DNA of 24,477 bases from SYFI01 sp046095485 (GCA_046095485.1 JBJTJN010000084.1:1-24477); one strand, 5' to 3'; shown: positions 1 through 8,179, counted from the stretch's first letter. Numbers and translations: made by a program. The notes: generated by a model not told the origin, from the sequence alone.

Positions 1-149
1 GCCACCGTGAGCTTGATGGTGATTGCCACGCGCGCGCCGTCCACATCCACCGACCCCACCATGCCCAGCGCCACGATGCTGCGGTGCAGTTCGGGGTCGA
101 GCACCTGGTCGAGCGCGGCGATCACCTCATCGCGTGTCGGCCCGCTCAC
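1..149 (-). CDS. Mrp/ApbC-type protein, N-terminal MIP18 (DUF59) domain, cut by window edge
   Basis: Only the first 49 codons are present; the gene runs off the left edge. The translation starts VSGPTRDEVIAALDQVLDPE and continues with an LHRSIVALGMV segment. This is the start of the MIP18/DUF59 domain that precedes the P-loop ATPase in Mrp/ApbC iron-sulfur carrier proteins. The GTG start overlaps the TGA stop of the upstream MBL gene (GTGA), so the two are probably translationally coupled. The ATPase part is not visible, so a stand-alone MIP18 protein (SufT or PaaD type) remains possible. Confidence 0.7.
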   Translation of the reverse strand, partial: MSGPTRDEVIAALDQVLDPELHRSIVALGMVGSVDVDGARVAITIKLTV

Positions 150-781
150 ATGAACATCCGCGCGTAGGGCTCGGCCTGGGCAAGGGTGACGCCCCAGCGA
201 TCGTGGCCGGGGTAGATAACGGTGTCGCCGGGCAGTTCGTCAAGCACTCGCGTGAGTGATCGCACCATGTCGTCGTGGTTGCTGCCGGGGAAGTCCGTGC
301 GGCCGATGCCCATGGCGAAGATGAGGTCGCCCACCATCGCCTGGCCGCTGCTGGCGTCGTACGCCACCTGGCACCCGGGGGAGTGCCCCGGCGTGGCCAT
401 GATCTGCAGCGTCAGGTCACCGCAGGTGATGGTGTCGCCATCCTCGAGGATCGCCGCGGGCGTCACCCCGGGCGTGGGGGGAGGGTTGCCGAACAGCGCG
501 GGGTTGAACGGCGCGGGCGCCGCCAGCCAGCCCTCGTCACCGCGGCCGATCCACACGGGGATCCCCTGGGCGTCCCACACGTGGTTCTCCACCACGTGGT
601 CCCAGTGGCCGTGGGTGTCGAGCACGGCCACGGGGTCCACGGCCAGCGCGGCCAGGGTCTCGGCCACCCACTGGCTGCTGCCCGCAGCCGGGTCGACGAT
701 GAGGGCGCTGCCGCCCTCGCGGTCGGCCACCACGTAGGTGTTGGTGGCCACGGGTCCGAAGGTGCCTCCGCGAACGATCAT
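146..781 (-). CDS. MBL-fold metallo-hydrolase (glyoxalase II-like)
   Basis: This is a 211-aa metallo-beta-lactamase-fold hydrolase. The metal motif THGHWDH lies at residues 56-62 (H57, H59, D61, H62). H133 sits in TPGHSPG, D152 in VGDLIF and H193 in YPGHD. The GIGRTDFPGS segment at 158-167 is typical of the small glyoxalase II/YcbL-like group. The ATG at 781 was chosen because it begins the conserved MIVRGGTFGPVATN strand and has a TACCGT -10 box 7 nt upstream. The longer open frame upstream runs antisense to the rpiB-like gene and is not credible. The 3' end overlaps the Mrp-type gene. The substrate is unknown; a thioester or sulfur-dioxygenase role cannot be excluded. Confidence 0.88.
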   Translation of the reverse strand: MIVRGGTFGPVATNTYVVADREGGSALIVDPAAGSSQWVAETLAALAVDPVAVLDTHGHWDHVVENHVWDAQGIPVWIGRGDEGWLAAPAPFNPALFGNPPPTPGVTPAAILEDGDTITCGDLTLQIMATPGHSPGCQVAYDASSGQAMVGDLIFAMGIGRTDFPGSNHDDMVRSLTRVLDELPGDTVIYPGHDRWGVTLAQAEPYARMFM

Positions 782-788
782 GCGCGGC

Positions 789-794
789 ACGGTA
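789..794 (-). promoter_or_regulatory. -10 box of an apparently leaderless promoter (MBL hydrolase)
   Basis: TACCGT on the minus strand is followed by 7 nt (GCCGCGC) and then the ATG at 781. It fits the actinobacterial TANNNT -10 consensus, with transcription starting at or next to the start codon. No Shine-Dalgarno sequence precedes the ATG. The same element precedes purK almost base for base. No -35 box was recognised. Confidence 0.5.
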
Positions 795-809
795 GCGCCC
801 CCGCACGGG

Positions 810-815
810 TACATT
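810..815 (+). promoter_or_regulatory. -10 box of an apparently leaderless promoter (RpiB-like gene)
   Basis: TACATT is followed by 6 nt (GGGCCC) and then the ATG at 822, leaving no room for a ribosome-binding site. It fits TANNNT with the transcript starting at the A of ATG. It is divergent from the MBL promoter, and the two -10 boxes are only 15 nt apart. Confidence 0.5.
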
Positions 816-821
816 GGGCCC

Positions 822-1262
822 ATGCGGATCGCCGTGGGATCGGACATGCGCCAGCCCGTCACCGACGAGGTGATCGCCTGGCTGCGCGAGCAGGGCCACG
901 AGCTCGAGCTGATCGGCCCGCTGGTGGACGGCGACCAGACGGAGTGGGCCGAGGCCAGCGCGGCCACGGCCCGCGCGGTGACCGACGGCGGGGCCGAAGC
1001 CGCGGTGCTGTTCTGCTGGAGCGGCACCGGCGCGTGCATCGCCGCCAACAAGGTGACCGGCGCGCGCGCTGCGCTGTGCGGCGATGCAGAGACCGCCCGC
1101 CTGGCCCGCAAGTACAACCATGCCAACGTGCTCGTGATGAGCATGCGCGCCACATCGCCGGCCATCGCCATCGAGACCACCCAGGCGTTCCTCGATGCTC
1201 CGTGGGGCGAGGACGACTTCGACATCCGCAACGTGCGCGCCGTGGACGCGATCGGGGACTGA
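822..1262 (+). CDS. RpiB/LacAB-family sugar-phosphate isomerase-like protein
   Basis: The protein has 146 aa, the usual family length. It opens with the MRIAVGSD strand and carries the phosphosugar loop CWSGTGACIAANK at 65-77, with the family cysteine at C65. The ARLARKYNHANVL segment follows at 92-104. The family normally isomerises aldose and ketose phosphates such as ribose 5-phosphate. Compared with E. coli RpiB (from memory), the SDH histidine is M9 here and the second active-site histidine aligns with Y98. The true substrate or activity may therefore differ. The start was set at the ATG at 822, because the extra residues of the longer frame overlap the divergent MBL gene. The next gene starts one base after its stop, so the two are co-transcribed. 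Confidence 0.82.
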   Translation: MRIAVGSDMRQPVTDEVIAWLREQGHELELIGPLVDGDQTEWAEASAATARAVTDGGAEAAVLFCWSGTGACIAANKVTGARAALCGDAETARLARKYNHANVLVMSMRATSPAIAIETTQAFLDAPWGEDDFDIRNVRAVDAIGD

Positions 1263-1263
1263 C

Positions 1264-3165
1264 ATGAGGGCCGGCCGCCTCATCCGCAGGGCCATCCTTG
1301 CGCTGGTGGTGCTGCTGGCCGCCGGGGCCACCGCCCACGCGGGAAGCCTGTGGTGGACCAACATCGTCGCGGCCACGCACTCCATCGGCAAGTCGGGCCT
1401 GGACGGCAGCTCGCCGGTGTCGCCCTTCATCATCACATCCGGTGACCCGTATGGGCTCTACGTGGCCTCGGACTACATCTACTGGACCAACTACGACGCC
1501 GGCACGATCGCGCGGTCGGCCCTCGACGGATCGAACCGCAACGACGCCTTCGTCTCGGGCGCCTCGGGCCCCGCCGACGTGTTCGTGGACGACGACTTCA
1601 TCTACTGGGCCAACAGCGGGTCGAACTCCATCGGGCGCGCGCGCCGTGACGGCACCGGCGTGAACCAGTCGTTCATCACCGGCACCCGGTCGTCGGCCAC
1701 CGTGTGGGCCGACGCAGACTACGTGTACTGGGGCAACGGCAGCTTCTCGGGCGCGTCGAGCATCGGCCGCGCGAGCATCGACGGCACCCGGGTGAACCAG
1801 AACTGGCTGGTGGACCCCGGGGTGAGGTCGCCCGCCACCGTGGTGTCGGACGAGCGATTCCTGTACTGGACCAACTCGAGCGGGACCGCGACAATCGGGC
1901 GGGCGCGCATCGACGGCACCGGGGTGAACGGCGCCTTCATCCAGGCCGGGCCGGCGGGTTCGCTGCCGAACGGGCTCGACCTCAGCGGCCAGTTCATCTA
2001 CTGGTCGCTCTACAGCACCAACCAGATCGGGCGGGCCCAGCTCGACGGCTCGCCTGTGGTGCTGCCCCTCGTGGCAGCGCCGAGTTCGCGCACGCAGGGC
2101 CCGGGCAGCATGTCGGTCTCGCAGTACCTGCTGCAGGTCATCCGCACGGGCCAGGGCACCGTGACCTCTCTGCCCCCGGGCATCGCTTGCGGCACCGACT
2201 GCCAGGACGAGTACGCGGACGCCACCACGGTCACGCTCGCCGCCACTCCCGCCGACCAGTCGCAGTTCGCGGGCTGGAGCGGACCGTGCAGCGGGCTCGG
2301 CAAGTGCGTGGTGCTGGTGAACGCGCCCGTCACGGTGCGAGCGGCGTTCTCCCCGGTGCCGCCCAGCAGCCCGGTGCTGACGGTGTCCACCACGGGCCCC
2401 GGCGTGGTCACCTCGCAGCCCAGCGGCATCGCCTGCGGCACGGACTGCCGGCAGTCGTTCGCCCTCGGCACCACCGTGACCCTCACGGCCACGCCGTCGG
2501 AAGGCGCGGCGTTCACCGGCTGGCAGGGCGCGTGCGCGGGCACCGGCCCGTGCACCGTGCCGATGAGCCAGTCGCGCGCGGTGTCGGCCACCTTTGCCGC
2601 CATCACGGGGAGTCCCGTGCTGTCGGTGGGCCTGCAGGGCACCGGCCACGGGGTGGTCACGTCGCAGCCGGCGGGCATCGCCTGCGGGGCGAACTGCCGA
2701 CAGGCCTACCCCACCGGCACGGCGGTCACGCTCACCGCCGACCCCAGCCCGGGGTCGGTGTTCTCGCGCTGGGGGGGCACGTGCGGGGGAAGCGCAACCA
2801 CCTGCGCGGTGCCCATGAGCGCCGCGCAGTCGGTGACCGCCACGTTCGTGCCTGATAACCGATTCACCATCCGCAAGCCGCGCGCCACGGCCCGGGCCTT
2901 CCAGGAGTCGGTGCGGGTGCCGGGCGCCGGGCGCATCACCGTGGTGGCGCGTCGCACGGCCAGGGGCATGAAGGGCACCGCCTGCTCGGTGCGCCGCAGC
3001 GCACGCCGCGCCACCACCCTCAGGGTGTCGTGCACGCTCACCAGCCGCACGCGAGCGCTTCGCACGCAGGCCCGGGTGCGCGTGTCGGTGAAGACCATCT
3101 ACACGCCCACCGGGGGATCCGCGCGCTCCATCATTCAGAAGCGCGTGCTGCCGCGCACGAGGTGA
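1264..3165 (+). CDS. Secreted YWTD-type beta-propeller protein with three InlB-B-like repeats
   Basis: The protein has 633 aa. Residues 1-27 form a Sec signal peptide, with likely cleavage after AHA. Residues about 30-285 hold six repeats with a W/Y-W-T-N-like core and an IGRA..DG element, for example IYWTNYDAGTIARSALDG. This is the pattern of a six-bladed YWTD propeller. Three repeats of about 75 aa follow (about 289-360, 372-445, 452-530). They read G.VTS.P.GIACG..C, then VTL.A.P, F.GW.G.C and VTA.F, and resemble divergent InlB B-repeats with two paired cysteines each. The last 100 aa are rich in Arg and form a beta-rich tail ending in YTPTGGSARS. It is probably a cell-surface or secreted binding protein; the ligand is unknown. 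It lies one base after the RpiB-like gene. Confidence 0.8.
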   Translation: MRAGRLIRRAILALVVLLAAGATAHAGSLWWTNIVAATHSIGKSGLDGSSPVSPFIITSGDPYGLYVASDYIYWTNYDAGTIARSALDGSNRNDAFVSGASGPADVFVDDDFIYWANSGSNSIGRARRDGTGVNQSFITGTRSSATVWADADYVYWGNGSFSGASSIGRASIDGTRVNQNWLVDPGVRSPATVVSDERFLYWTNSSGTATIGRARIDGTGVNGAFIQAGPAGSLPNGLDLSGQFIYWSLYSTNQIGRAQLDGSPVVLPLVAAPSSRTQGPGSMSVSQYLLQVIRTGQGTVTSLPPGIACGTDCQDEYADATTVTLAATPADQSQFAGWSGPCSGLGKCVVLVNAPVTVRAAFSPVPPSSPVLTVSTTGPGVVTSQPSGIACGTDCRQSFALGTTVTLTATPSEGAAFTGWQGACAGTGPCTVPMSQSRAVSATFAAITGSPVLSVGLQGTGHGVVTSQPAGIACGANCRQAYPTGTAVTLTADPSPGSVFSRWGGTCGGSATTCAVPMSAAQSVTATFVPDNRFTIRKPRATARAFQESVRVPGAGRITVVARRTARGMKGTACSVRRSARRATTLRVSCTLTSRTRALRTQARVRVSVKTIYTPTGGSARSIIQKRVLPRTR

Positions 3166-3172
3166 CGCCCCG

Positions 3173-4285
3173 CTAGTCGGAGGGCAGCATCACCCAGAGC
3201 TCGGGCCGGCCCGCGTTGCAGTGCACCGCCCGCCCCAGCAGGCCGAGCATGCACCACGACATCGGCAGCGCCATGCGCGCCACGTGCCAGGGGCGCACCC
3301 GCGGCCGGGGTGAGCCCAGGCGCGCGATGCGACGCTCGGCCGAGGGGATGGGGTGGAAGATCACCTCTATGGAATCGGGGCGATCGGGCTCGTCGTCCTG
3401 CAGGCCGTCGAGGGCGCGGATCACCCGGGCCACGCGGTCGGCGGGGTATTCCGCGGCGGCCGCGGCGTCGGCGGCCATCACCCCCGGTCGGCTGACCGAT
3501 GGCAGCACCAGCAGGCCGATGAACGACCACAGCGTGAACCACGCCCCAACGGCCACCACCTGGCCCACCGATTGCACGCCGCCGCCGGGCAGCGCGATGG
3601 CGATGGCCACCCCGCCCACCGTCCACGTGGCGGCCAGCAGCAGGCCGTACCAGTAGGGGCCGTACGCCACCGATCGACGTCGGGCGATCTCCACGTCGAG
3701 GTCGCCCCCCAGTTCGTGGGTCCAGGCTTCGGGGATGATGACCCGCCCGCCGAAGCCCCCGATGCCGCCCGTGAAGCCGGGGTCGTCGGCTGCCATCAGC
3801 ACCACGTCGGAACCTGCCGCGCCACCGGCCCCCGAGGCCATGCGCCGCTCCGGGCCGAGGTCGGCCACCATGCGCGCCAGCGGCACGCGGGCCACCCCGA
3901 TGAGCTGCGCGAGCACGGCCACCACGACGATCGCCGCGCCGAATCCGCCCGCACGGCCCGCAGCGATGACCGCCAGCACGGCCAGCACCATCACCACGGC
4001 CTGCACCAGCACGCCCCGCGCCCAGGCGAGCACCCAGGCATCGCGATCGGGGCAGCTGCGGCCGAACCTGCGGGGAAGCACGTACCCGCCGAGGGCGTCG
4101 AAGGGCAGGCTCACCACCACGTACACGCCGAGCACGGCAGCGAGGGCCGCCGCCTGATCGCTGAAGTCCGCGTCAGGCCCCGGAAGCGCCGATGGCCCGC
4201 CCGCAGCCAGGAACGCCACGGCCGCGACCACCCAGATCCCCACTCCGGTGATTCCGACCAGCAGGCGGGCGCGGGCATACGTCAT
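3173..4285 (-). CDS. Multi-pass membrane protein, M48 peptidase-like scaffold without zinc ligands
   Basis: The protein has 370 aa, with hydrophobic helices near residues 8-30, 47-68, 90-132, 211-232 and 240-262. FTGGIGGFGGRVIIPEAW at 171-188 resembles the strand-loop before the M48 active site. The zinc motif expected next reads HELGG at 190-194 instead of HEXXH. The later M48 motif SRxxExxAD reads SRPGVMAAD at 265-273, so the Glu ligand is Val. HPIPSAERRIARL at 311-323 matches the M48 tail motif (HP....RI..L). The family call is an inference from motif order; if right, this is a catalytically dead relative. It starts 66 nt after the luciferase-like gene. A possible -10 (TACAAA, 4293-4298) lies 7 nt before its ATG. 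Confidence 0.6.
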   Translation of the reverse strand: MTYARARLLVGITGVGIWVVAAVAFLAAGGPSALPGPDADFSDQAAALAAVLGVYVVVSLPFDALGGYVLPRRFGRSCPDRDAWVLAWARGVLVQAVVMVLAVLAVIAAGRAGGFGAAIVVVAVLAQLIGVARVPLARMVADLGPERRMASGAGGAAGSDVVLMAADDPGFTGGIGGFGGRVIIPEAWTHELGGDLDVEIARRRSVAYGPYWYGLLLAATWTVGGVAIAIALPGGGVQSVGQVVAVGAWFTLWSFIGLLVLPSVSRPGVMAADAAAAAEYPADRVARVIRALDGLQDDEPDRPDSIEVIFHPIPSAERRIARLGSPRPRVRPWHVARMALPMSWCMLGLLGRAVHCNAGRPELWVMLPSD

Positions 4286-4351
4286 GCTTGCGTTTGTACC
4301 ACCAGCCGGGTCGCCCCCAGGGGGGAACCGCCTGCACCGGGGAGCCGCCGC

Positions 4352-5491
4352 TCAGGCCGAGGACGACTCCCCGGCCTGCTTGCGCCGTGCGGCCTCGACC
4401 CCTGCCACCCGCTGCTCGTGCAGGTGCGCGGCCTTGGCGCGGGCGATGTCACCGGATGCCCGCAGGCCGTCGAGCGACCCCTGCATCTCGGGCATCACGA
4501 AGCGGGCGAGCAGCTCGTACGAGCGCCGCGTGGCATCGGGCCCCGCCCACTCGTGCCCCCAGCACAGGAAGGTGCCGAAGCCCCCGGTGCGCTCCTCGAG
4601 CCCGCGGATGAACTCCACGAGGTCGTCGGGCGTGCCGATCACCCACGACCCGGCCTCGATCATCTGGTCCACGGCCAGGTGCTTGGGCCCCGGCACCGGC
4701 GCCGGGCGCCCGGTGAGCGCCTGCACGTACTCGAACATCCACTCGCCGCCCGCGGCGCGGACCTCCTCGATGGCCTGCTCGCGCGTCTCGGCCAGATGCA
4801 CCGGCACCACGATGCGCCACTCATCGCGCGACGCCGTGCGGCCGGCCTTCTCGGCGGCCTGCTCGGTGATGGCCCACTGGGCGGCCAGGTCGGATGCCCC
4901 GAAGAACAGCGACAGCGGCGCCGCGCCCACGCGTCCGGCCAGCGCCATGCCGAAGGGCGACTCCAGGCTCGGGATGCCCAGCGGGGGATGGGGCCGCTGG
5001 TAGGGGCGCAGTTGCAGCACGGCGTCGTGCAGTTCCCACCCCGGGCCCGACGCCGTGATGGGCTCGGTGCTGGTGAGCAGGTGCAGGATCACCTCGAGGG
5101 CCTGCTCCATGCGGTCGCGAATCTCGGCCGCGGGAATGCCCAGCATGGCGGCGTCCGACAGGTGCCCGCCGGGCCCCACGCCCAGGTTCACGCGGCCGCG
5201 GGTGAGGTGGTCGAGCAGCACGATGCGGTCGGCCACCATGAGCGGGTGGTGGTAGGTGAGGCTCACGGCGCCGGTGCCAAGGCGGATGTGCTTCGTGCGC
5301 TCGGCGGCCACCGCCAGGAAGATCTCCGGCGCGGCGATGTACTCCCAGCCGGTGGTGTGATGCTCGCCCACCCAGACCTCGTCGAAGCCCAGGCGGTCCA
5401 TGTGCACGATCAGGTCGAGGTCACGATCCAGCGCCAGCGTGGGGTTCTCGCACGGGTCATGGAACGGCGCGAGGAAGGCACCGAAGCGCAT
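4352..5491 (-). CDS. LLM-class flavin-dependent oxidoreductase (bacterial luciferase family)
   Basis: This is a 379-aa TIM-barrel monooxygenase or reductase of the luciferase-like family. Seen are the N-terminal MRFGAFLAPFHDP, DEVWVGEHHT (37-46), the TGAVSLTYHHPLMVADR segment and the GRVNLGVGPGG motif, followed by a C-terminal helical region. The pattern resembles limonene 1,2-monooxygenase-like members that use FMNH2, but many actinobacterial members use F420, and sequence alone cannot settle the cofactor. It starts 3 nt after the stop of the upstream lipoprotein gene on the same strand, so the two form an operon. The C-terminus is a charged Ala/Lys/Arg helix. The substrate is unknown. Confidence 0.88.
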   Translation of the reverse strand: MRFGAFLAPFHDPCENPTLALDRDLDLIVHMDRLGFDEVWVGEHHTTGWEYIAAPEIFLAVAAERTKHIRLGTGAVSLTYHHPLMVADRIVLLDHLTRGRVNLGVGPGGHLSDAAMLGIPAAEIRDRMEQALEVILHLLTSTEPITASGPGWELHDAVLQLRPYQRPHPPLGIPSLESPFGMALAGRVGAAPLSLFFGASDLAAQWAITEQAAEKAGRTASRDEWRIVVPVHLAETREQAIEEVRAAGGEWMFEYVQALTGRPAPVPGPKHLAVDQMIEAGSWVIGTPDDLVEFIRGLEERTGGFGTFLCWGHEWAGPDATRRSYELLARFVMPEMQGSLDGLRASGDIARAKAAHLHEQRVAGVEAARRKQAGESSSA

Positions 5492-5494
5492 CGG

Positions 5495-6337
5495 TCAGCC
5501 GCCGAGCAGCCCTGCGATGGAGTCGAGGCTCACCTCGCGCGCGCCGCTGGGCGCCGTGATCTCCACCGGCGCGTTGAAGTCGGAGATGCTCGCGCTGATC
5601 TGCAGGTCGATGGACTTCACGGCCTCGGCGGCCGCGAGGGGGTCCTTCGAGACCACGTCGGCTGCGGCCTTGTGGATGAGCAGGTCCTCCTGGCCCACCC
5701 ACACGTCCACCACGCCGGTCTCGAGGTCGCCGTCCGGTCCGCCCGCACCGGGCGTCACCGCGCCCTCGGCCCCAAGGCCGCCCGCGAGCCCGCCGATGTC
5801 CTCGGCCAGCGCCGTCTCGTCCACGTCGCCCCGGATGTGCACCACCTGCACCCCGTTGATGTCCTCGGTACCCACGATCTGCGGGTTGGTGATCCACCCC
5901 GCGATGGCCGGCGCGAGCTGGGTGGCGTCGAGCGACCTGACCGTCTGGGCATCCACGTCGAGCTTGATCGCCTGCCCGAGCACGGTGAGGTAGAGCGAGT
6001 CGTCCACCTTGGTGACGTTGGCCTGGATGGGCCCGGGGCCCAGGTTGGCCGTGAGGTCGAGGGTGAAGTCGCCCGGATCCTTCGCGCCGCCCTCGCCGTT
6101 GATGTCGAGCGGGTTGGCGAGCAGGGTGCCCACCGCGCCCTCGGCGTCGATGTCCACATCGGCCTTCACGTCCACGCCGAAGCGGTAGGAGGTGAGGGCC
6201 TCGGTGCGCTTCGCGCTCTCGGTGAGCACCTGCTCGGCGCTCATTCCCTGGGTCATGTCGGTGCCGCCGCCCCCGCAGCCCGCGAGCAGCGCGACGCCGG
6301 CGATGAGGGCTGTCAGGGCGATGAGGGGTCGAGCCAT
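5495..6337 (-). CDS. LppX/LprG-family-like lipoprotein
   Basis: The protein has 280 aa. A type II signal peptide ends in the lipobox LLAGC with the lipidated cysteine at C21. An MSAEQVLTES helix follows, then SYRFGVDVKADVD and repeated long beta strands (DFTLDLTANL, QANVTKVDDSLYLTVLG). This is the pattern of the mycobacterial LppX/LprA/F/G fold, which carries lipids across the envelope. It is probably anchored on the outer face of the membrane; a lipid-carrier role is inferred. The ATG at 6337 was chosen because the signal peptide starts there. TATACC (6344-6349) lies 6 nt upstream as a possible weak -10. It is the first gene of the lipoprotein-oxidoreductase pair and diverges from the RNase Z-like gene with only 14 nt between starts. 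Confidence 0.78.
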   Translation of the reverse strand: MARPLIALTALIAGVALLAGCGGGGTDMTQGMSAEQVLTESAKRTEALTSYRFGVDVKADVDIDAEGAVGTLLANPLDINGEGGAKDPGDFTLDLTANLGPGPIQANVTKVDDSLYLTVLGQAIKLDVDAQTVRSLDATQLAPAIAGWITNPQIVGTEDINGVQVVHIRGDVDETALAEDIGGLAGGLGAEGAVTPGAGGPDGDLETGVVDVWVGQEDLLIHKAAADVVSKDPLAAAEAVKSIDLQISASISDFNAPVEITAPSGAREVSLDSIAGLLGG

Positions 6338-6351
6338 GAGGTCGGTATACC

Positions 6352-7110
6352 ATGCCGCGCGTGCCAGCGACACTCGAGCTCATCCCCCTCGGCACCGGCG
6401 CGGCCTTCGGCCTGCCGGATCAGGCGCAGGCGGGATACCTGGTGCGCGCAGGCGGCACCTCGGTGATGCTCGACATGGGATCGGGCACGTTCAACCGCCT
6501 GCTCGACCTCGTTGACCCGGTGGATCTCGACGCCGTGGTGATCACCCACCTGCACCCGGATCACCTGTCCGACCTGCTGGCGGCGCGCGTGTACATGGCC
6601 CACGGGCCGGGCGTCGGCCACCCCCTGCACGTGCACGCGCCGCCCGGCCTGATGGACCGCCTCGAGGGCATCGCCGGCGGCGAGACCTGGGCCGGCATCG
6701 AGGCCTTCGACCTCCCCGCGGGGTCCGGCACGCTCGAGATCGGTGATCTGGTGATCACCCACTCCGAGGTGCCGCACCTGCCGCCCACCCACGCCCTGCG
6801 CGTGGAGCACGGGGGCAAGTCGATCACCTACGGCGCCGACTGCCGGGTGAACGACGCCCTGCCGGTGCTGGCCGAGGGCACGGACATCCTCGTTATCGAG
6901 TCGACCTTCGGCACGCAGGACGTTCCGGCCGACGCCATGCACCTGAATGCCCGGGAGGCCGGCGAGATGGCCCGCGCCGCCGGGGACAAGCGCCTGCTGC
7001 TGGTGCACGGGGAGTCGGGCACCGACCGCGAGGGGTCGGTGGAAATCGCCCGCGAGGCCTTCGGGGGGCCCGTGGAGTGGGCCCGCGAGCGCCACGTGTA
7101 CGCCGCGTGA
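6352..7110 (+). CDS. MBL-fold hydrolase, RNase Z/ElaC-like
   Basis: The protein has 252 aa. It begins with the beta-strand LELIPLGTGAAFG and carries THLHPDH at residues 65-71 (H66, H68, D70, H71). Later metal positions appear in THSEVPHLPPTHALR, YGADCRVND and LLLVHGE. The overall order matches the RNase Z/arylsulfatase branch of the MBL superfamily. A tRNA 3'-processing role is possible, but the flexible exosite arm of true RNase Z is not obvious, and many short members are general phosphodiesterases. The TGA stop overlaps the GTG start of the next gene. It is the first gene of a three-gene operon. Confidence 0.8.
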   Translation: MPRVPATLELIPLGTGAAFGLPDQAQAGYLVRAGGTSVMLDMGSGTFNRLLDLVDPVDLDAVVITHLHPDHLSDLLAARVYMAHGPGVGHPLHVHAPPGLMDRLEGIAGGETWAGIEAFDLPAGSGTLEIGDLVITHSEVPHLPPTHALRVEHGGKSITYGADCRVNDALPVLAEGTDILVIESTFGTQDVPADAMHLNAREAGEMARAAGDKRLLLVHGESGTDREGSVEIAREAFGGPVEWARERHVYAA

Positions 7111-7391
7111 GCCCCGATCCCGCACGACGCCCGCCCCGTCGCTTCGGCGGCAACTCGGTGGCCGTGGCCATCATCCTCAGCCTCATCATCCCCGGGCTCG
7201 GGCATCTCTACATCGGCCGGTTCGGGCGGGCCCTCATCTGGTTCATCGGGGGCCTGGTCATCGGCATCATCCTCGACCGGCAGGGCAGCCTCACCCCCGG
7301 AAGCCTCATCGTGCTCGGGGTGCTGGGCGTCCTGGCCGCGATCGACTGCCTGGTGATGCTGCGCTTCTTCAAGCCGGACAGGCCCCGGTGA
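7107..7391 (+). CDS. Small TM2-domain-like membrane protein
   Basis: The protein has 94 aa. A basic, Pro/Arg-rich N-terminus is followed by three hydrophobic segments (about 18-35, 38-55, 66-86). The IPGLGHLYIGRFGRALIWF stretch matches the TM2-like pattern of a Pro-Gly-X-Gly turn, Tyr, Gly-Arg and a second helix. The GTG at 7107 was chosen because it overlaps the preceding TGA stop (GTGA), as its own stop does with the next start. The function of such proteins is not known. Its place between an RNase Z-like gene and a NIF3 gene gives no clear clue. Confidence 0.72.
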   Translation: MSPDPARRPPRRFGGNSVAVAIILSLIIPGLGHLYIGRFGRALIWFIGGLVIGIILDRQGSLTPGSLIVLGVLGVLAAIDCLVMLRFFKPDRPR

Positions 7392-8179
7392 ACACCGGGG
7401 AGTTCCTCGCCGCGCTCGACGCCCTCGCCCCCGCCCGCCTGGCCGAGGAGTGGGACAACGTGGGGCTCATGGTGGGCCGGCGCGACCGCCCGGTGACCCG
7501 GGTGATCGTGGCGCTCGACCTGCGCGCGGCCGTGCTCAACGAGGCCGTTGCGGAGGGCGCCGACCTGGTGCTGGTACACCACCCGCCGATCTTCCCGGCG
7601 ATGTCGGCGGTCACCGACGCCCGCACCGCCGGCGCGCTTGTGCTGCGTGCCGCCGAGGACGGCATCGGCGTGGTGGCCGCGCACACGAACCTGGATTCCG
7701 CCGCCGGCGGGCTCAACGACCAGATGGCCGCCGCGTTGGGCATCACCGGCACTGCGCCGCTCGTGCCCAGCCCGGCCGACCCCGCGGTGGGCCTCGGCCG
7801 GGTGGGCGAGGTGGCCCCCACCTCGCTCCGCGCCCTCGCCGCCGCCGCGGTGGCCGTCTACCGGCCACGCGGCGTGAACACCGGCATGGCCGGAGACCCC
7901 GGCCTTCCGGTGACCCGCGTGGCGGTGTGCACGGGATCCGGCGGATCGTTGGTGGACGCCGCCCGCGACGCTGGCGCCCACGCCTACGTGACCGGCGACC
8001 TCAAGTACCACGACGCCGACGCGGCCGAGGGCATGGGGCTGGTCAACGTGCCCCACGGGGTGGTGGAGCAGCACGCCATGGCGGCCTGGACCCCCCGCCT
8101 TGCCGAGGCCCTCGCGCCCGCCGGCGTGCAGGTGCGGTTCACCTCAGTGGACACCGACCCGTGGCATGGGGCCTGCTAG
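7388..8179 (+). CDS. NIF3/YbgI-type dinuclear metal-centre protein
   Basis: The protein has 263 aa, matching the short NIF3 form. EEWDNVGLMVG lies near residue 20, the metal-binding HHPPIFP near 64-70, AAHTNLDSAAGG near 98, and a C-terminal GVVEQHAM with His/Glu metal positions near 223-230. The family forms hexameric toroids with two metal ions per subunit and is annotated as GTP cyclohydrolase I type 2-like; the physiological reaction is unsettled. The GTG start overlaps the TM2-like stop. The UAG stop (8177-8179) lies inside the likely -10 box of the following tRNA gene. Confidence 0.88.
   Translation: MNTGEFLAALDALAPARLAEEWDNVGLMVGRRDRPVTRVIVALDLRAAVLNEAVAEGADLVLVHHPPIFPAMSAVTDARTAGALVLRAAEDGIGVVAAHTNLDSAAGGLNDQMAAALGITGTAPLVPSPADPAVGLGRVGEVAPTSLRALAAAAVAVYRPRGVNTGMAGDPGLPVTRVAVCTGSGGSLVDAARDAGAHAYVTGDLKYHDADAAEGMGLVNVPHGVVEQHAMAAWTPRLAEALAPAGVQVRFTSVDTDPWHGAC

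Noticed and set aside
3353..6466. A 3.1-kb open frame on the plus strand opposite three minus-strand genes
   Set aside because: The translation is low-complexity His/Arg/Gly/Ala, has no domain, and lies exactly opposite well-supported genes. High GC at codon third positions creates such frames.
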